DNA from: Progne subis subis
Taxonomy: Eukaryota > Chordata > Aves > Passeriformes > Hirundinidae
DNA length: 64,000 bases
NCBI GenBank assembly: GCA_022316685.1
Contig: JAKJHU010000066.1
Coordinates: forward strand, 2,273,140 to 2,337,139
Reading direction: 5' to 3'
Shown here one piece after another: positions 24,105-34,384 of the stretch. The position numbers and the translations under genes were made by a program. Within the stretch, counting starts at the first letter, position 1; each line of letters opens with the position of its first letter. The notes under the pieces are model-generated. The model was not told the DNA's origin and made no database searches. It saw only the letters and a list, made by a program, of their open reading frames with translations.

Positions 24105-24356
24105 CTGCAAAAGACGAAGTTTTTTCCTGTTGCCAATGCATAGTAGTAGTTGTTGGAGAAGGTGCTTCCTAGGACTTGCTCCAGACACCAGTGTGCTCTT
24201 CTCATGCTGCTCCAAATGTTTCTCACAAAAAATCCAGCATCCCCACTGAGTTCACTCATGGAGAGATTTTCAAGGGCTCCAGTTATGTGGGAACTAATAT
24301 TAGGCTTCCCTGCCTCCAAACCAGACCACACAAAGAACTTTATTCTTTTGTCATTC
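24105..24356 (-). CDS. Candidate internal coding exon (84 codons, phase 2-2)
   Basis: On the minus strand a pyrimidine-rich sequence (CAGCCCTTCCTGTCTTTCAG) ends at 24357, forming a good splice acceptor, with a CTCAT branch-point-like motif upstream. The segment then stays open to CTTTTGCAG, followed by GTATTT at 24104-24099, a fair donor. The length is 252 bases, exactly 84 codons, and both boundaries fall in the same phase, so the exon could be spliced in or out without breaking a frame. The frame contains NIS and NLS glycosylation sequons, two cysteines, and blocks such as WSSMRRAHWCLEQVLG and NNYYYALATGKNFVF. I do not recognise the family. Against it: two plus-strand frames are also open here, so the region may simply be poor in stops, and I find no partner exon. 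Confidence 0.3.
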
Positions 24357-25237
24357 CTGAAAGACAGGAAGGGCTGTGTTGTTGTGATGAGATGGAAGAT
24401 GTGGAGAAATACACCAAAATTTACACCAAAATGTGAAACCAAACCCACAGACAAGATAGTAGTCTCCTTATTCTTTTCCTTGACTTTGTTCCATTATGAT
24501 CTCAAAGTGTAACATAATCCTGAAATACAGAATCCGTGCAGTAACAAACTACAGCTGTGTATTTTTTACATATCCATATATATAAATAAATCATAAAAAA
24601 TTATGCAAATATTTACTGCATCAAAGCATGATTTTGGTGCCTGAAAGGGAACTGAACTCTGTGCATCAGCACTTTATTTTTTGTTTTCATGTAATGGACA
24701 TATTTCTTCCTTTGTCTATCTGTGGAAAAGATAATGGATCTGAAGCTAGGGAAAAGTTAAAAACATTCATGACAATGACCCCTAGAAATTAAAATCACAA
24801 GCAGAGTATATCAGCATGGGATTAAGACTGGGTAAATGGCAACTCCCTTTAAATCTGGTATTCGTTACAGAGACAATATTTCAAGAAGGGAAGCAATAAA
24901 CAGAGGTTCCAAATATCTAGTAAAAAAAGATTGGAAAAAAAAAAGAAAACAGGTTTTAGATATTTTCAATGCCTTGTGGAGTAAAGCAAGCAAACAAACA
25001 ATAAAAATAAACAAGAAAATATCAAAAGAAACCTAAACCTTAAATCATTGTACTTTGTCATCCTTGTCTTCAACTGTTTGTGTGCCTCATTTTTTCCCTT
25101 TGTCATGGAACATCTCATGCCTTTATCACTTTTGATATAAAACTGTCTTCTCCAGCAGACATAAAAATTATGAACATTTCAAAAAAGCCCTAGTTTTTAA
25201 GTGACTCTGCTGATTTTATCTTACAAATTCAATAATT
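24357..25237. other. Unique AT-rich non-coding stretch
   Basis: This lies upstream (minus-strand sense) of the candidate exon. No repeat or gene is recognised. Confidence 0.55.
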
Positions 25238-25238
25238 C

Positions 25239-25378
25239 TTTTTTTTCTTTTTCTTTTCTTTTTCTTTTTCTTTTTCTTTTTCTTTTTCTTTTTCTTTTTC
25301 TTTTTCTTTTTCTTTTTCTTTTTCTTTTTCTTTTTCTTTTTCTTTTTCTTTTTCTTTTTCTTTTTCTTTTTTTTTTCC
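25239..25378 (+). repeat. Long (CTTTTT)n hexanucleotide repeat
   Basis: About nineteen near-perfect CTTTTT units between roughly 25257 and 25370, with T-rich edges. One strand is wholly pyrimidine. The Phe-Leu frame on the plus strand and the Lys-Glu frame on the minus strand are by-products. The uniformity suggests recent expansion. Confidence 0.97.
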
Positions 25379-25432
25379 TTTTAATACCAGGAGACAGTAG
25401 ATAAATAGAGAAAAGTCATGGGAAAGAAAGCA

Positions 25433-25597
25433 AGAGGAGTTGTGGATGCCCCCATCCCTGGAAAAGTTCAAGTCCAGGTTGGAAGGGGCTTTGAGCAACC
25501 TGGTCCTGGCCTAGTGGGAGGCGTCCCTGCCCGCAGCAGGGGTCTTGAACTGGATGGTCTTTAAGATCCTTTCCAACCCAAACTATGATTCCATGAA
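25433..25597 (+). mobile_element. CR1 LINE, 3' end fragment
   Basis: The plus strand reads 'GTTGTGGATGCCCCCATCCC', 'AAGTCCAGGTTGGAAGGGGC', 'TTTGAGCAACCTGGTCC', then 'GAACTGGATGGTCTTTAAG', 'TTCCAACCCAAACTATGATTCC'. This is the forward order of the CR1 3' untranslated region, ending in a single tail unit. The copy is cut off at its 5' side only 55 bases after the CTTTTT repeat. Confidence 0.92.
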
Positions 25598-26157
25598 AGC
25601 ACAAAAGGAGAAGAATTACAGGGAAGCAGATGGACATTGCCTGGCAAAGCCCTCTTATACTGCAGTAGAAGTGTTTACATGACAAGCAGATTTTGAAGAG
25701 TTATCTGGACTATGATCTGAAGTCAGGGTATGTTGAAAACCCCACTGGAGTCAGCAGGAAGTCATCCATTGATTCCAACTGTTGATGAACCCTAAATCCA
25801 GTGTGCTTCAAAGCATGAATTCAGAGACAAAGGTATAAATATTTCCAGCCTTGAAGTCCATCCTGTAGTTCACACATAGAAACTTTGAGGGTATTTCATC
25901 CATGCTAAGTCCTTTTGCATGCTGTGGAATGAATGACAGCTAAACCTCTCCTCCCTCTTCCGGAGAACAAAGCATTTTCCTGCAATTCTAATACAACTTT
26001 TGTCATTTGACATTATTTCAGGTGACTTCTCTGCTATTCAGTCATGTGAGATAGCCAGGAAGATAAATGCTTTAGGGGGCAGCCAAGAACAATACAGCAG
26101 TATTTTAATGTGTCCTCGGTGCCTCTCTTTTTCTTTCTTGAGTGGTTTTTTGGTTGT

Positions 26158-26159
<2 letters not shown>

Positions 26160-26191
<32 letters not shown>
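26160..26191 (+). repeat. Poly(T) tract (32 T)
   Basis: Uninterrupted T run. I see no minus-strand retrocopy beside it that would explain it as a poly(A) tail. Confidence 0.93.
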
Positions 26192-26815
26192 CCTAATTTT
26201 AATTCCCTCCTTTAAAGTTTACTTGACAACAGCATTTATTTCATGTTGCAGTTGTTACAGGTTAACACTATTGTTTTATCAGGGAACATTTATCTTCGGA
26301 AAGAAAGTTATCCTAATACAGGACCTATCTTATCCAAGGGCAAATAGAAAGGGGGACATTTCCAGAGGGTAATGTTAATGTTCCTAATGCTATAAAAATA
26401 AATGAAATCTGATTAATACCACTATGAAGAAATAAGTCATAGCTTGTATATAAAATGTAGTTGTCTTGATTGGGAGCATTATTTTTGTCAGTTTAAGACA
26501 GTGCATTAAGATGTGATGGCACTAAAACCGTGAAAAATATCTTAGTGCTTTGGAATTATAAATAGAGCTTGAAATATAAACCTGGAGAGCTTCTAAAGTC
26601 AGCTTTTCTCCAGTGATAAAGAAGTAACACACTGCACCCCTTTCCTTAGGTTTCTGACATGGAAAGTTACACTTGCACTGTGGGGAAAGTAGGTTTGTAT
26701 GGAAATGGGAACTTTGGGCAGTTGATTGATTCCTCATTGTTGATTCATCCATTTGCCTCCTCCAAATGCCATTATATTTTAGAGCAGTCTCTGCTACAAT
26801 CCAAGACATTTGATT

Positions 26816-26940
26816 TTTATTTTTATTTTTTTTGTGTGTGTGGTTTGTTTTGTTTTTTTTGTTTTGGTTTGTTTTTTTTTTTTTTTTTTTTTTTTTTGTT
26901 TTTTTGTTTTTTTGGTTTTTTTTTTGGTTTGTTTTTTGTT
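26816..26940 (+). repeat. T-rich low-complexity tract with TTTG and GT units
   Basis: About 125 bases made almost only of T and G, with GTGTGTG and repeated GTTTT units. Confidence 0.9.
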
Positions 26941-27524
26941 TTATTATGTTACCTCATGGAATTTCTGGGTGGAGTGATAAGAACTGAGCAGCAGTGCACA
27001 TACCCTTCAGCTTCCTCATCTCTGCAGAGGGCAAAATGCCCAAAAATGAACATCAGACTTGCCAGAATCTCCTCAAATCAGGATGAACTTCTAACCAGGG
27101 ACAAAAATCTATGATGTGAAGTCAGCCAGGGACAGCAGGTCTGTCAAGGGAGTTGCCACCTTGGCAGCAGATCCCAATGGCTGTTATCATCCTGCTGACT
27201 GAAGAATGGCAGGACAAAGGAGGATGAAAGTCACAGAAGGTTGTGCACCCATTTTCTGGAGACTTCAGGTGGGGGACTCCAGAGAAGTAAAAACTAGTAA
27301 TGACCAACCAAAGTAACAACGAAAGTAATGATGAGGATGGCAAGCAATTTGATCTGCTGGTGAGTCTCTTCCAAGTTTATCCATCATAATTAAATTTCAG
27401 AAAGGAAAAAAAGAAACATATATCCAAAACACTGAATTACAACTATCACCAAGTAGGAACAAAAACAATAATTCTTCTTCAGAATACTGAGATCATGTTT
27501 CTTGCCTTCTTTTCCTGTCCTCTG

Positions 27525-27663
27525 TTTTACAATACATTAATGGGGAGAATAAGCATGAGGAGTTGAGATGTGTGCACTCCTGCAGAGTGAGGATCCTTTT
27601 GGCATCTCAGAGGCATGGTGGAGTGTTGGAATGGAAGGATGCAGGCTCTTTAGGAAGGATGGG
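27525..27663 (+). pseudogene. CR1 LINE endonuclease fragment, left part (interrupted by an LTR)
   Basis: The forward strand encodes a decayed stretch of the CR1 endonuclease domain. An 'NKHEELR' block (near 27551) matches the NKQEELE block, followed by 'ISEAWWSVGMEGCRLFRKDG' at 27604-27663, matching the ITETWWD...DGYKLFRKDR region. The frame breaks at 27663 exactly where the LTR begins and resumes after the LTR. The endonuclease nicks DNA to start CR1 copying; this copy has stops and cannot act. Confidence 0.85.
27658..27663 (+). repeat. Target-site duplication GATGGG, left copy
   Basis: Six bases directly before the LTR. The matching right copy is GATGTG (one mismatch). A 6-bp duplication is typical of ERVK and alpharetroviral integration. 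Confidence 0.75.
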
Positions 27664-28332
27664 TGTCGTGGTGTCCACTGTGCACATGGAAGCGCAGGCT
27701 CACAGGGCTAGCTCAGTCCCACACTGTGGCACACGTGCTTTTGGGTCGGATTCGCTAGTTAGACTAGCTCTCTCCTCCCTGTGGGATCTTGGTTCCCCAC
27801 ACCCTGCGACGGACTTGTTGGTAGTCATGACCACGGTGACGGATAGAAAGGCGACTTTCTGAGTAGGATTAACAGGGTTTTATTTAGGGGGAGACCAAAC
27901 GGGAGCTCCACACCTGATCACTGCTACTCAAGAGAGACCCCGTACAATGTTCAGGCGGTAACTTTTACTCGGGAGAGGAACAAGAGGTGGTAACAACAGA
28001 TTAACCAACCAGGTTAACTCAGGGTGGAACTAGGGATGTAAACATTCAACAGGAGAACCACTCTGTGATGGGGGAAAGGGGGTTCCCCGGGCACCAGCCT
28101 ATCACTTGACACCCTCCCTGGAACTTTCCAGAATTCGGGGAAGGGTCCCGAGGTGACAGACAGGGCGCCCAAGGAGAGAGAGAGGGGATTGGCAGCAATA
28201 TAAGGGGTAAAAACCATTGGGAAGGACGGGGTTACAGGGAACAAACCATTTTACAAAACTTCTTATAAAAAACTGTAAATTAATTATATAAAACACTTAA
28301 AAACCTAATAAAATAACTTTTGCACCACCACA
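27664..28332 (-). mobile_element. Solo LTR, ERVK-like (669 bp), inserted in CR1
   Basis: The plus strand begins TGTCGTGGTG and ends CACCACCACA; the ends are inverted repeats with 9 of 10 bases matching. The flanks are GATGGG and GATGTG, a 6-bp target duplication with one change. On the minus strand the order fits an LTR: TG start, U3-like sequence, AATAAA at 27884-27879 and a GC-rich U5-like region to the end. CpG is common compared with surrounding DNA, which suggests a young insertion. No gag, pol or env sequence remains, so it is a solo LTR left after recombination. CR1 endonuclease sequence on both sides shows what it landed in. Confidence 0.88.
27879..27884 (-). promoter_or_regulatory. 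LTR poly(A) signal AATAAA
   Basis: AATAAA on the minus strand within the LTR, about 215 bases before its 3' end. It supports the minus orientation. No function beyond the LTR can be claimed. Confidence 0.5.
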
Positions 28333-28338
28333 GATGTG
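28333..28338 (+). repeat. Target-site duplication GATGTG, right copy
   Basis: Right copy of the 6-bp duplication. It differs from the left at the fifth base, and it continues the CR1 reading frame. Confidence 0.75.
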
Positions 28339-28460
28339 CAGGTGAGATGAGGAGGGGATGTTGCCCTCTCTGTCAGTGATTAGCTGAAGCATGTGGAGCT
28401 CCACCTGGGATAGATGAAGAGCCAACCAAGAGCTTATGGGAGGGGAGGGACTTGGAAACC
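28333..28460 (+). pseudogene. CR1 LINE endonuclease fragment, right part
   Basis: After the LTR the CR1 frame resumes: an 'RxGGDVALSVSDxLKHVELHLG' pattern (x marks stops) matches the RRGGGVALYV...LE..ELCLG region, then 'SQPRAYG' in place of the EPTESLW region. Joined to the left part it is colinear with CR1 endonuclease. Several in-frame stops show it was dead, or has since died. Confidence 0.82.
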
Positions 28461-29760
28461 AGGTAATTATTAAAGTTTCTGGACATCAGCAGCTTCCAGG
28501 GCTACCTGAAAGAAATTTCATCAGGCACGAAACTGAAATTTTGGTGTCAAATCCAGATGCAGTTTTCAGGTGTAGACAAACTAAGATGCCTTTTGCTTGA
28601 AATAAGCTGGGAGCTTCTCCACTTCTGAGCTGGCAGTGTAAAAGTAATTTTGTCTTTCTGTTGCATCTTGCTGTTAGTTGATAATCAGTAGTATGAAAAC
28701 TAGGAGAAATTAAACAGGAATCAATAAAACCTTCCTGATGTATCCTGTAATATCAATTTCCGGATACGACATTTTCAGGTAAGCTGGGTGAGATCCCATA
28801 ATTCTCTGCTAAGGAGATTTGTGTTGTGATTGATTTAAATTTTGTGAATGATGTAAACACAAAAGAATCCTCTCCTTTTCTGTCCCTGAAGCAAATAAGT
28901 TAATGGGCCAGATTCTGGTTTTTATATCCCATAACCAGCCCTGTGATACCTGTTGTAGAATTAAATAAGGATTAAAGATTTTGCATCTCTCATTCAAACA
29001 CTTATGCAAAGAGAAAATGGGCAAAGCCACAGGGATCTGGCCAATGAGTTAGTCACCTGCTTTAGATCTAGGTTGTAGGTGTTACAAAAAAGAAGCTTCC
29101 TTAAACACCTGAATTTCCTATATGCTTAACAAAACGAAATTAGGTTCTTTGAAAACCTTCAGAGGCTTTCTACATTTAGAGACAGGTCTCTTAAGGATTT
29201 CAGGACCTAAATAGATAAACAAGATCTGTCTTTGAAAAGCTTCAGGAGGTTGTATCTTGCCACATTGTACAGAGGAATACTGTAGTAAGGGCCCAAACTA
29301 TCGATATTCTGAAAATATACGATGAGGAAGATTATGTACAACACTGCGTGAACATCTGCAGACTGAAAAGCAAAAGGTGCATTTTCAGATTATAATTACA
29401 AGTGCAGGAGATTCTGGTTTTCTGCAAAACTGTTGAAGTTCTCTGAGATTCATGTCCTCATCAAAACTAGAAAAGATGGATTTTTCACTTGCAAGTGTCA
29501 CTTAAAGGAAACTTAAAATTTCCATGGACATATATGCCTGGCCTTAGAAAATGATGAAATTTAAAATGAAGGTTTTACTTCTTCAGTTGTCTGGTGTACA
29601 GGACACATTTGCAGTGGCAGAAGATTTACCTTCAACTCCCTGCTCTGTGCATCCAGACCAGAATGCAGATGTTCTGGGCGTCCTATCCAGTAGGTCATTG
29701 GTTTTACATTAAAACAACTACTGTGAACTTCCAGTGAAAATTCTGCATATTCTGGTAATC

Positions 29761-29796
<36 letters not shown>

Positions 29797-30895
29797 ACAT
29801 AAACTATTTCAGTTAATTTGAAATAAAAAAACTAAATGAGGTTATGACCCATTTCTGTTTCATTTGTTTTACCCCCCCCATGTCTCTATATCATAACGAT
29901 AAAGTGATCCAATGCTCCTTTCATGAACACATCATGAATACAATATAAAATCTTTATATAAAATATTTTTATAACTTAGACAAGAATTATATCAATTTAT
30001 TTATAGAAATGGGAAAAATTTTAGCATATTGGGTATCTTTATATGGCAGCCCTTTGTTTTAAGGAATCACAGTTTAATTGATGCTAATTGAGAAACAGTT
30101 ATTTCCCTGTGAAAAGAGGAAAAGACACCGACTCTCTAAGGAAGATATATTGCTTCATCTTTATTGAATTTGTATGCATTTTGGCACATCTTGGGACTCC
30201 AGAATTAAGCTGAATTAAACTTGTAAGGCTGTGGGGTCAATGCTGAAATTCTTGGCTCCAGCTGAATTTTAACAGTGTTGTGAGCCAGTGGCAGAGACAG
30301 CCTTAATCGGAATAGGTGAGGTTCTGACATTGCAGGTCTGCAGCTGGACTAGTTTGAAACATAAACCACAGGGAGGACACTCCCACTTCTAGAAAAAGGC
30401 TGGAGTCTCCCCAGTAAATCCTCACAAGCATCCAGCTGCAATGAGGAGAGGAAAAGTTATGAATGGAGCCAAGGGGAAAGTTTCAAAAACCTGAGATACT
30501 TCGAGGAAAGATTGGCTCTTGTTTCACATCCATCCCTGTTGCCACTAGATACATAAGAAAAAAATGTTTTCAAAAAATGAGAGATCCAGGTCCATGTTAT
30601 TTCCCACCACTGAATTAATTTACTTCATTAAAAATGAGTATCTTCTTATTTCCATTATTTCAAATTTCCAAGTTAGCAAAGTCTGTAAGATTTTGCTATT
30701 AAGCTTGTCCATACTTCAACATTTATATTTGCATCTCTTTTCCTGGTACATTATTCATTAGCTTATTTATCTATCTATCTTTTTAATTTTTATGCCCATC
30801 TGCGTAATTACCTTCTTAGAGAGATTATCAATGCCTTCCATTTTCTTTGATGTCAATTTGAAAAGGGACAATGAGTTTAGAGACAACCATCATTT
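28461..30895. other. Unique AT-rich non-coding stretch
   Basis: I recognise no gene or transposon. A 33-base T run lies at 29763-29795 and a short TATC run near 30768-30779. Confidence 0.6.
29763..29795 (+). repeat. Poly(T) tract (33 T)
   Basis: Uninterrupted run of 33 T, the longest single-base run I noted in the window. Confidence 0.95.
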
Positions 30896-30899
30896 CAGC

Positions 30900-31215
30900 C
30901 ATTTTGATGACTTGCCTTGTCCTTTGACCAGCTTGGCAATCATCTGACCCCCCTCCTGACCTTTGCATAATTACCTATCCAATTTCCTTATCACCATTCT
31001 CCCCTTTTAGTTCCTAAAAGCAATATAGCTGTGGTCACTGTCAAAGTCAGGGTGACCTTGTTAGGAATCCTCCTATTGCCCTAATGAGGTAACCAATTAA
31101 TCACTTATTCCTTTATCTCAATCTCAAGTAATTTCTAAAACTCCTGTTATGTCTTCTTTTTAGTTTTGACTAAATGTTAATTAACTTGACCAACTTTGCC
31201 TCTTTTGCATTCACC
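30900..31215. promoter_or_regulatory. Candidate enhancer-like, motif-dense repeat-free segment
   Basis: No transposon is visible here. TGACCTTTGCATAATTA (30957-30973) joins a nuclear-receptor half-site (TGACCT) to a POU/homeodomain-like site (TTTGCATAATTA). AGTCAGGGTGACC (31045-31057) differs by one base from an estrogen-response-element palindrome (GGTCAnnnTGACC). TTGGCA (30933-30938) fits an NF1 half-site, and TTAATTAA occurs near 31180. Dense paired sites in a gene desert are common in conserved developmental enhancers, but I cannot measure conservation, so this is a guess. Confidence 0.2.
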
Positions 31216-31747
31216 CATCATTTAAAACAATAAAATGTATCTGAATAGTTTTGTTCCTACATTTCCTCGAAGTGTTCAGAAAGATGAGTTACTTTCCAGA
31301 TTAATTTTCTTTCTCTACTATGAGAATAAGTCTCAGGAAATTTTGTGGAAGCAAATTCTGTTAAGCTAATCCACAAATAATTCACAATATAAATATCAAG
31401 GTTTTTCTGAAAAATTTATGCTTCAACTTGCTTTCAAGCTGAGGTTGGAGGATATTCTACCTGTCTTTCCTGCTGATTTCCTAAGTCTTTCAAAAACTCC
31501 AGGAGAAATAGGTGGAGCACTCCTGGAGACCACTAGAGAAAACTATAACTGTTTAAAAAGTAAATTTATTACAGATTTGTTCATTTGGTATGAACAACCC
31601 CTTCCTCCCTTCCTAACACCTTCTTCTGACTCTTAAACTTGTAGAAGTATGTTCTATACTTCTCAGAGGAATCTGCCTCCGTACAAACACTGCCCCAATT
31701 TAAATGTATCAAAGACCAGTGCAGATTGGAGGCAGGAAATATCCATA

Positions 31748-32155
31748 GAGCCATAGATTTATAAAATTATTTGGGTTAGAAGGTTTAGAGACCATCAAGT
31801 TCCAATCCCCTGCCAAGGGCAGGGATGTCTCACTATCCCAGGCTGCTCAGAGACCCATCCACCCTGGACTTGGACACTTCCAGGGATGGAGCAGCCACAG
31901 CTTCTCTGGGAAACCTGTGCTAGGGCCTCACCACTCATGAAGAAAAAATCTCTTCCTAATATCTAAACTAAACCCACTCCCTTTCATTTTAAAACCCTTA
32001 CCCCTTGTCCTGTCACTATCTCTCCATATAAAAAGTCACACTCCTTCCTTTTTATAACCCCTGTTAAGGTACTGGGTAGCCACAGTGGTGTCTCCCCAAA
32101 GCCTTCTCTTCTTTATGCTCAACAATCCCAGCTCTCTAAGTCTGTTTCAGCCATA
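31748..32155 (-). mobile_element. CR1 LINE, 3' end fragment (about 410 bp)
   Basis: The tail (AGAGCCATAGATTTATAAAAT) is followed by 'TTTGGGTTAGAAGG', 'CCCCTGCCAAGGGCAGGGATG', 'CTTGGACACTTCCAGGGATG', 'CTTCCTAATATCTAAACTAAACC', 'CCTTGTCCTGTCACTATCTC' and 'CAATCCCAGCTCTCTAAGTC'. It is minus-strand CR1, the longest simple 3' copy here. It ends about 20 bases before the possible LTR at 32175. Confidence 0.93.
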
Positions 32156-32174
32156 AATAATGGAAAAAAAAACC

Positions 32175-32606
32175 TGTCAAATTCATACAAACTCAGCAGA
32201 ACGGGTTAAGGAGATCCTCATGCCAAGACAATTCAGGCTCTTGCTGTGCAGCGCAGTCCAGGTGTTTATTGCCACAGCCATGTTTGTGCTGTTTTCAGCT
32301 TGACTTGATAAGCTTTAAATGCACACATATGAAGTCAGCTCAGCTGTCCCTGGCCTATATATCCTCTCAGGTCAGATTCCGGGGGTAACTTGTGTGGAGC
32401 CAGCTCAGGTGTATGCAGCCACGGGATATGCATTCCTCGGGAGAAGTTGAATCAAGGCTGAGAGTACAGGATCCAGCATGTTAGGGATATCAGGCAAGCT
32501 GGTTTTCAGAGAAAAGACACTCATGGAAAGCAGTATCTTCCAGGAGATGTCAGGTGAGACAGGCATTCCATAGTCTTTTCATCTGAGTCCCAGACAAGTT
32601 TTTACA
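32175..32606 (-). mobile_element. Possible LTR remnant, boundaries unresolved
   Basis: The left edge begins TGTCAAATTC right after the CR1 copy and a short A run. On the minus strand there is a TATATA-type box (near 32358-32363) followed about 100 bases later by AATAAA (near 32260-32267), then about 85 bases to the left edge, the layout of U3-R-U5. A possible right edge is GTTTTTACA at 32606. I could not find a convincing target duplication (AAACC on the left, ATAAA on the right). The family is unknown to me, and a chance arrangement is possible. Confidence 0.35.
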
Positions 32607-33091
32607 ATAAAAAAATTGAAGTGAGACCTTTTGATAGATATATATAAAATTTGAGATCGTAAAGGACTATTCTAATCCTTCATTCTCATCTATGAATGGC
32701 AGTGTTGTGCGCTCTTACTACACCCTCATCTGACTCTTTGCCATCCCAGAATATCTGCCTTGAAAGAAGGAAAGTCTCATCAACAAAATTTCTCTCCAGC
32801 AAGTACTCTTAATTTGCCACGAATCCCTCCAAAACTGCACGTAAACAAAGTCAACAGATGTTAAATGTATGATCAATAGGCAAAGGCTGTAACTGAACAG
32901 CATTCATCTCTCCTTCAAAACTGACATATTCGTGGAGGGAAACAGTGCCAAAACAAATACAAGCAAAGCAATAGCCTGGAAATACTTTAAACATATTATT
33001 TGAATTCTCAGAAGTATCATTTTTACTTAAAGTAAACATTGGCATGCAAACCTAACAGTCTGCGTAATCCAGTCTTGAAGTGTAACTTTAT

Positions 33092-33640
33092 TTGTTATGG
33101 GGATTTGCTCAAGGAAAAGGGGGAGGGAGGGTGAGGTGGGAAAATAAAATAAAAACACCCCTCCTTCCAAAAAATCCTCCTCCTACTACAAAGAGGAACC
33201 GGTTGTTTCTGCAATGCTGCAGACATTTCACAAGGTCATGGAAGTGGCTGTCTCAAGCTGCTTTAGCAATTTGGGAGGGAGGAGGGGTCGAATTGTTATG
33301 CACTTGGATGTTCACTTGGCACACCGGGATGGGGAGCCTTTGTTAATATCAGTCAGAGGCTGGGATGTGCCAGCCGGATTCCCACCCTCACGAACACAGG
33401 AGCTGGGTTCTGTGGGATTACTCTTGTGTGAGGGAGGAAGAGCCATAACCCTCCTTCTTTGGAAGCCTCCGGTGTCATTCTGCGGCCCACCGGCTTTTCC
33501 TGAAATAGTGTTGGTTTCTGGCAATCTCCAAATAAAGTCTTCAATTAACAGGGAAACAAAAGCCTCTGAAGACTCTAGCCAGGATGTGCTATTAAATGGG
33601 AGATGTTGCAGGCACCTTTTCCAGCTGAGAGAGAAATGAG
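33092..33640 (+). other. GC-richer segment with a 141-codon open frame
   Basis: 33214-33639 is one of the longest frames in the window not explained by repeats, and three minus-strand frames are open here too. Local GC is clearly above the surroundings and several CpG are present. I recognise no domain and see no clear splice sites at its edges. It could be an exon, an untranslated region, a regulatory element or chance. Confidence 0.25.
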
Positions 33641-33744
33641 AAGAAACATACCCAAAAGTATTTTAACAAGAGATAACTGGCAGAACAATCCTCCCTTGCT
33701 GAGGATCAATTTTATGGACACGCAGAAAAAACCCAGAAACCTTG

Positions 33745-34008
33745 GCACAATAATAAGAGTCATTAAGGTAGGAAAATTCTCTATGATCAAGAAGTCCAAC
33801 CACTAACACGAGACTGTCTAGTCCACCACTAAGCCACAGGGTCCCCAAGTGCCACATCTGCCCATTTTTTAAATACTTCCAGAGATGGTGACTCAATTTT
33901 CCTGGTCAGGCTGTTCCAAGCCTGGACAACACTTTCCATGAAGATTTTTTTTCCTAATACTCAGTCTAAATCTCTCCTGACATAGCTTGAGGCTGTTTAT
34001 GATTTTTT
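33745..34008 (-). mobile_element. CR1 LINE, 3' end fragment (old)
   Basis: Degraded CR1 text in reverse: 'GTCCAACCACTAACACGAGAC', 'GTCCCCAAGTGCCACATCTG', 'AATACTTCCAGAGATGGTGACTC', 'GGCTGTTCCAAGCCTGGACAAC', 'TCCTAATACTCAGTCTAAATC' and 'CATAGCTTGAGGCTGTTTATG'. The tail repeat is lost. Minus strand. Confidence 0.88.
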
Positions 34009-34384
34009 TCCCATCTACATGCTAGCCAATAATCTCAATTAACTAATAAATTAGATGAGTCTTCTTGGCTTTATAGACATTATTTTTCATATCAATAGAG
34101 CTATCTTACTTTCCAGACTCAGTCTTCCTTGATCATACTTTGCTTTGGCTGTATCATCTTCACTACAAAACTAAAACTTTATTTTTATTTTATCAATTTA
34201 ATGTTGAGGCTATTGGTATACTCTCGTACACCACTTATACTCACTATCTGAAAAACAGAGGTTCACTTTATATATCTAAAATTGAAATGCTTAGTTGCAG
34301 CTTATTATCTAGATTATGTCTCTGGACAGAGAATTAAAAACAAAATATGAACAAATTCATTCTGTCCTGAGGTATTTTAATAAA

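Larger units (their letters stand above)
25598..27520. other. Unique stretch rich in T tracts
   Basis: No gene is recognised. It contains a 32-base T run (26160-26191) and a 120-base T/G-rich tract (26816-26940). The 151-codon plus-strand frame at 26659-27114 crosses the T/G tract (poly-Phe, Gly, Cys), so I treat it as an artefact. Confidence 0.6.

Noticed and set aside
25201..25498. Phe-Leu and Lys-Glu repeat proteins
   Set aside because: By-products of the (CTTTTT)n repeat. The minus-strand frame also runs through a CR1 fragment.
26659..27114. 151-codon plus-strand frame, the longest in the window
   Set aside because: Its middle is a T/G-rich low-complexity tract read as Phe/Gly/Cys/Leu, and the ends have no recognisable domain.
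28014..28296. Minus-strand frames of 64 to 76 codons
   Set aside because: They lie inside the solo LTR, which does not normally encode protein, and show no retroviral motif.
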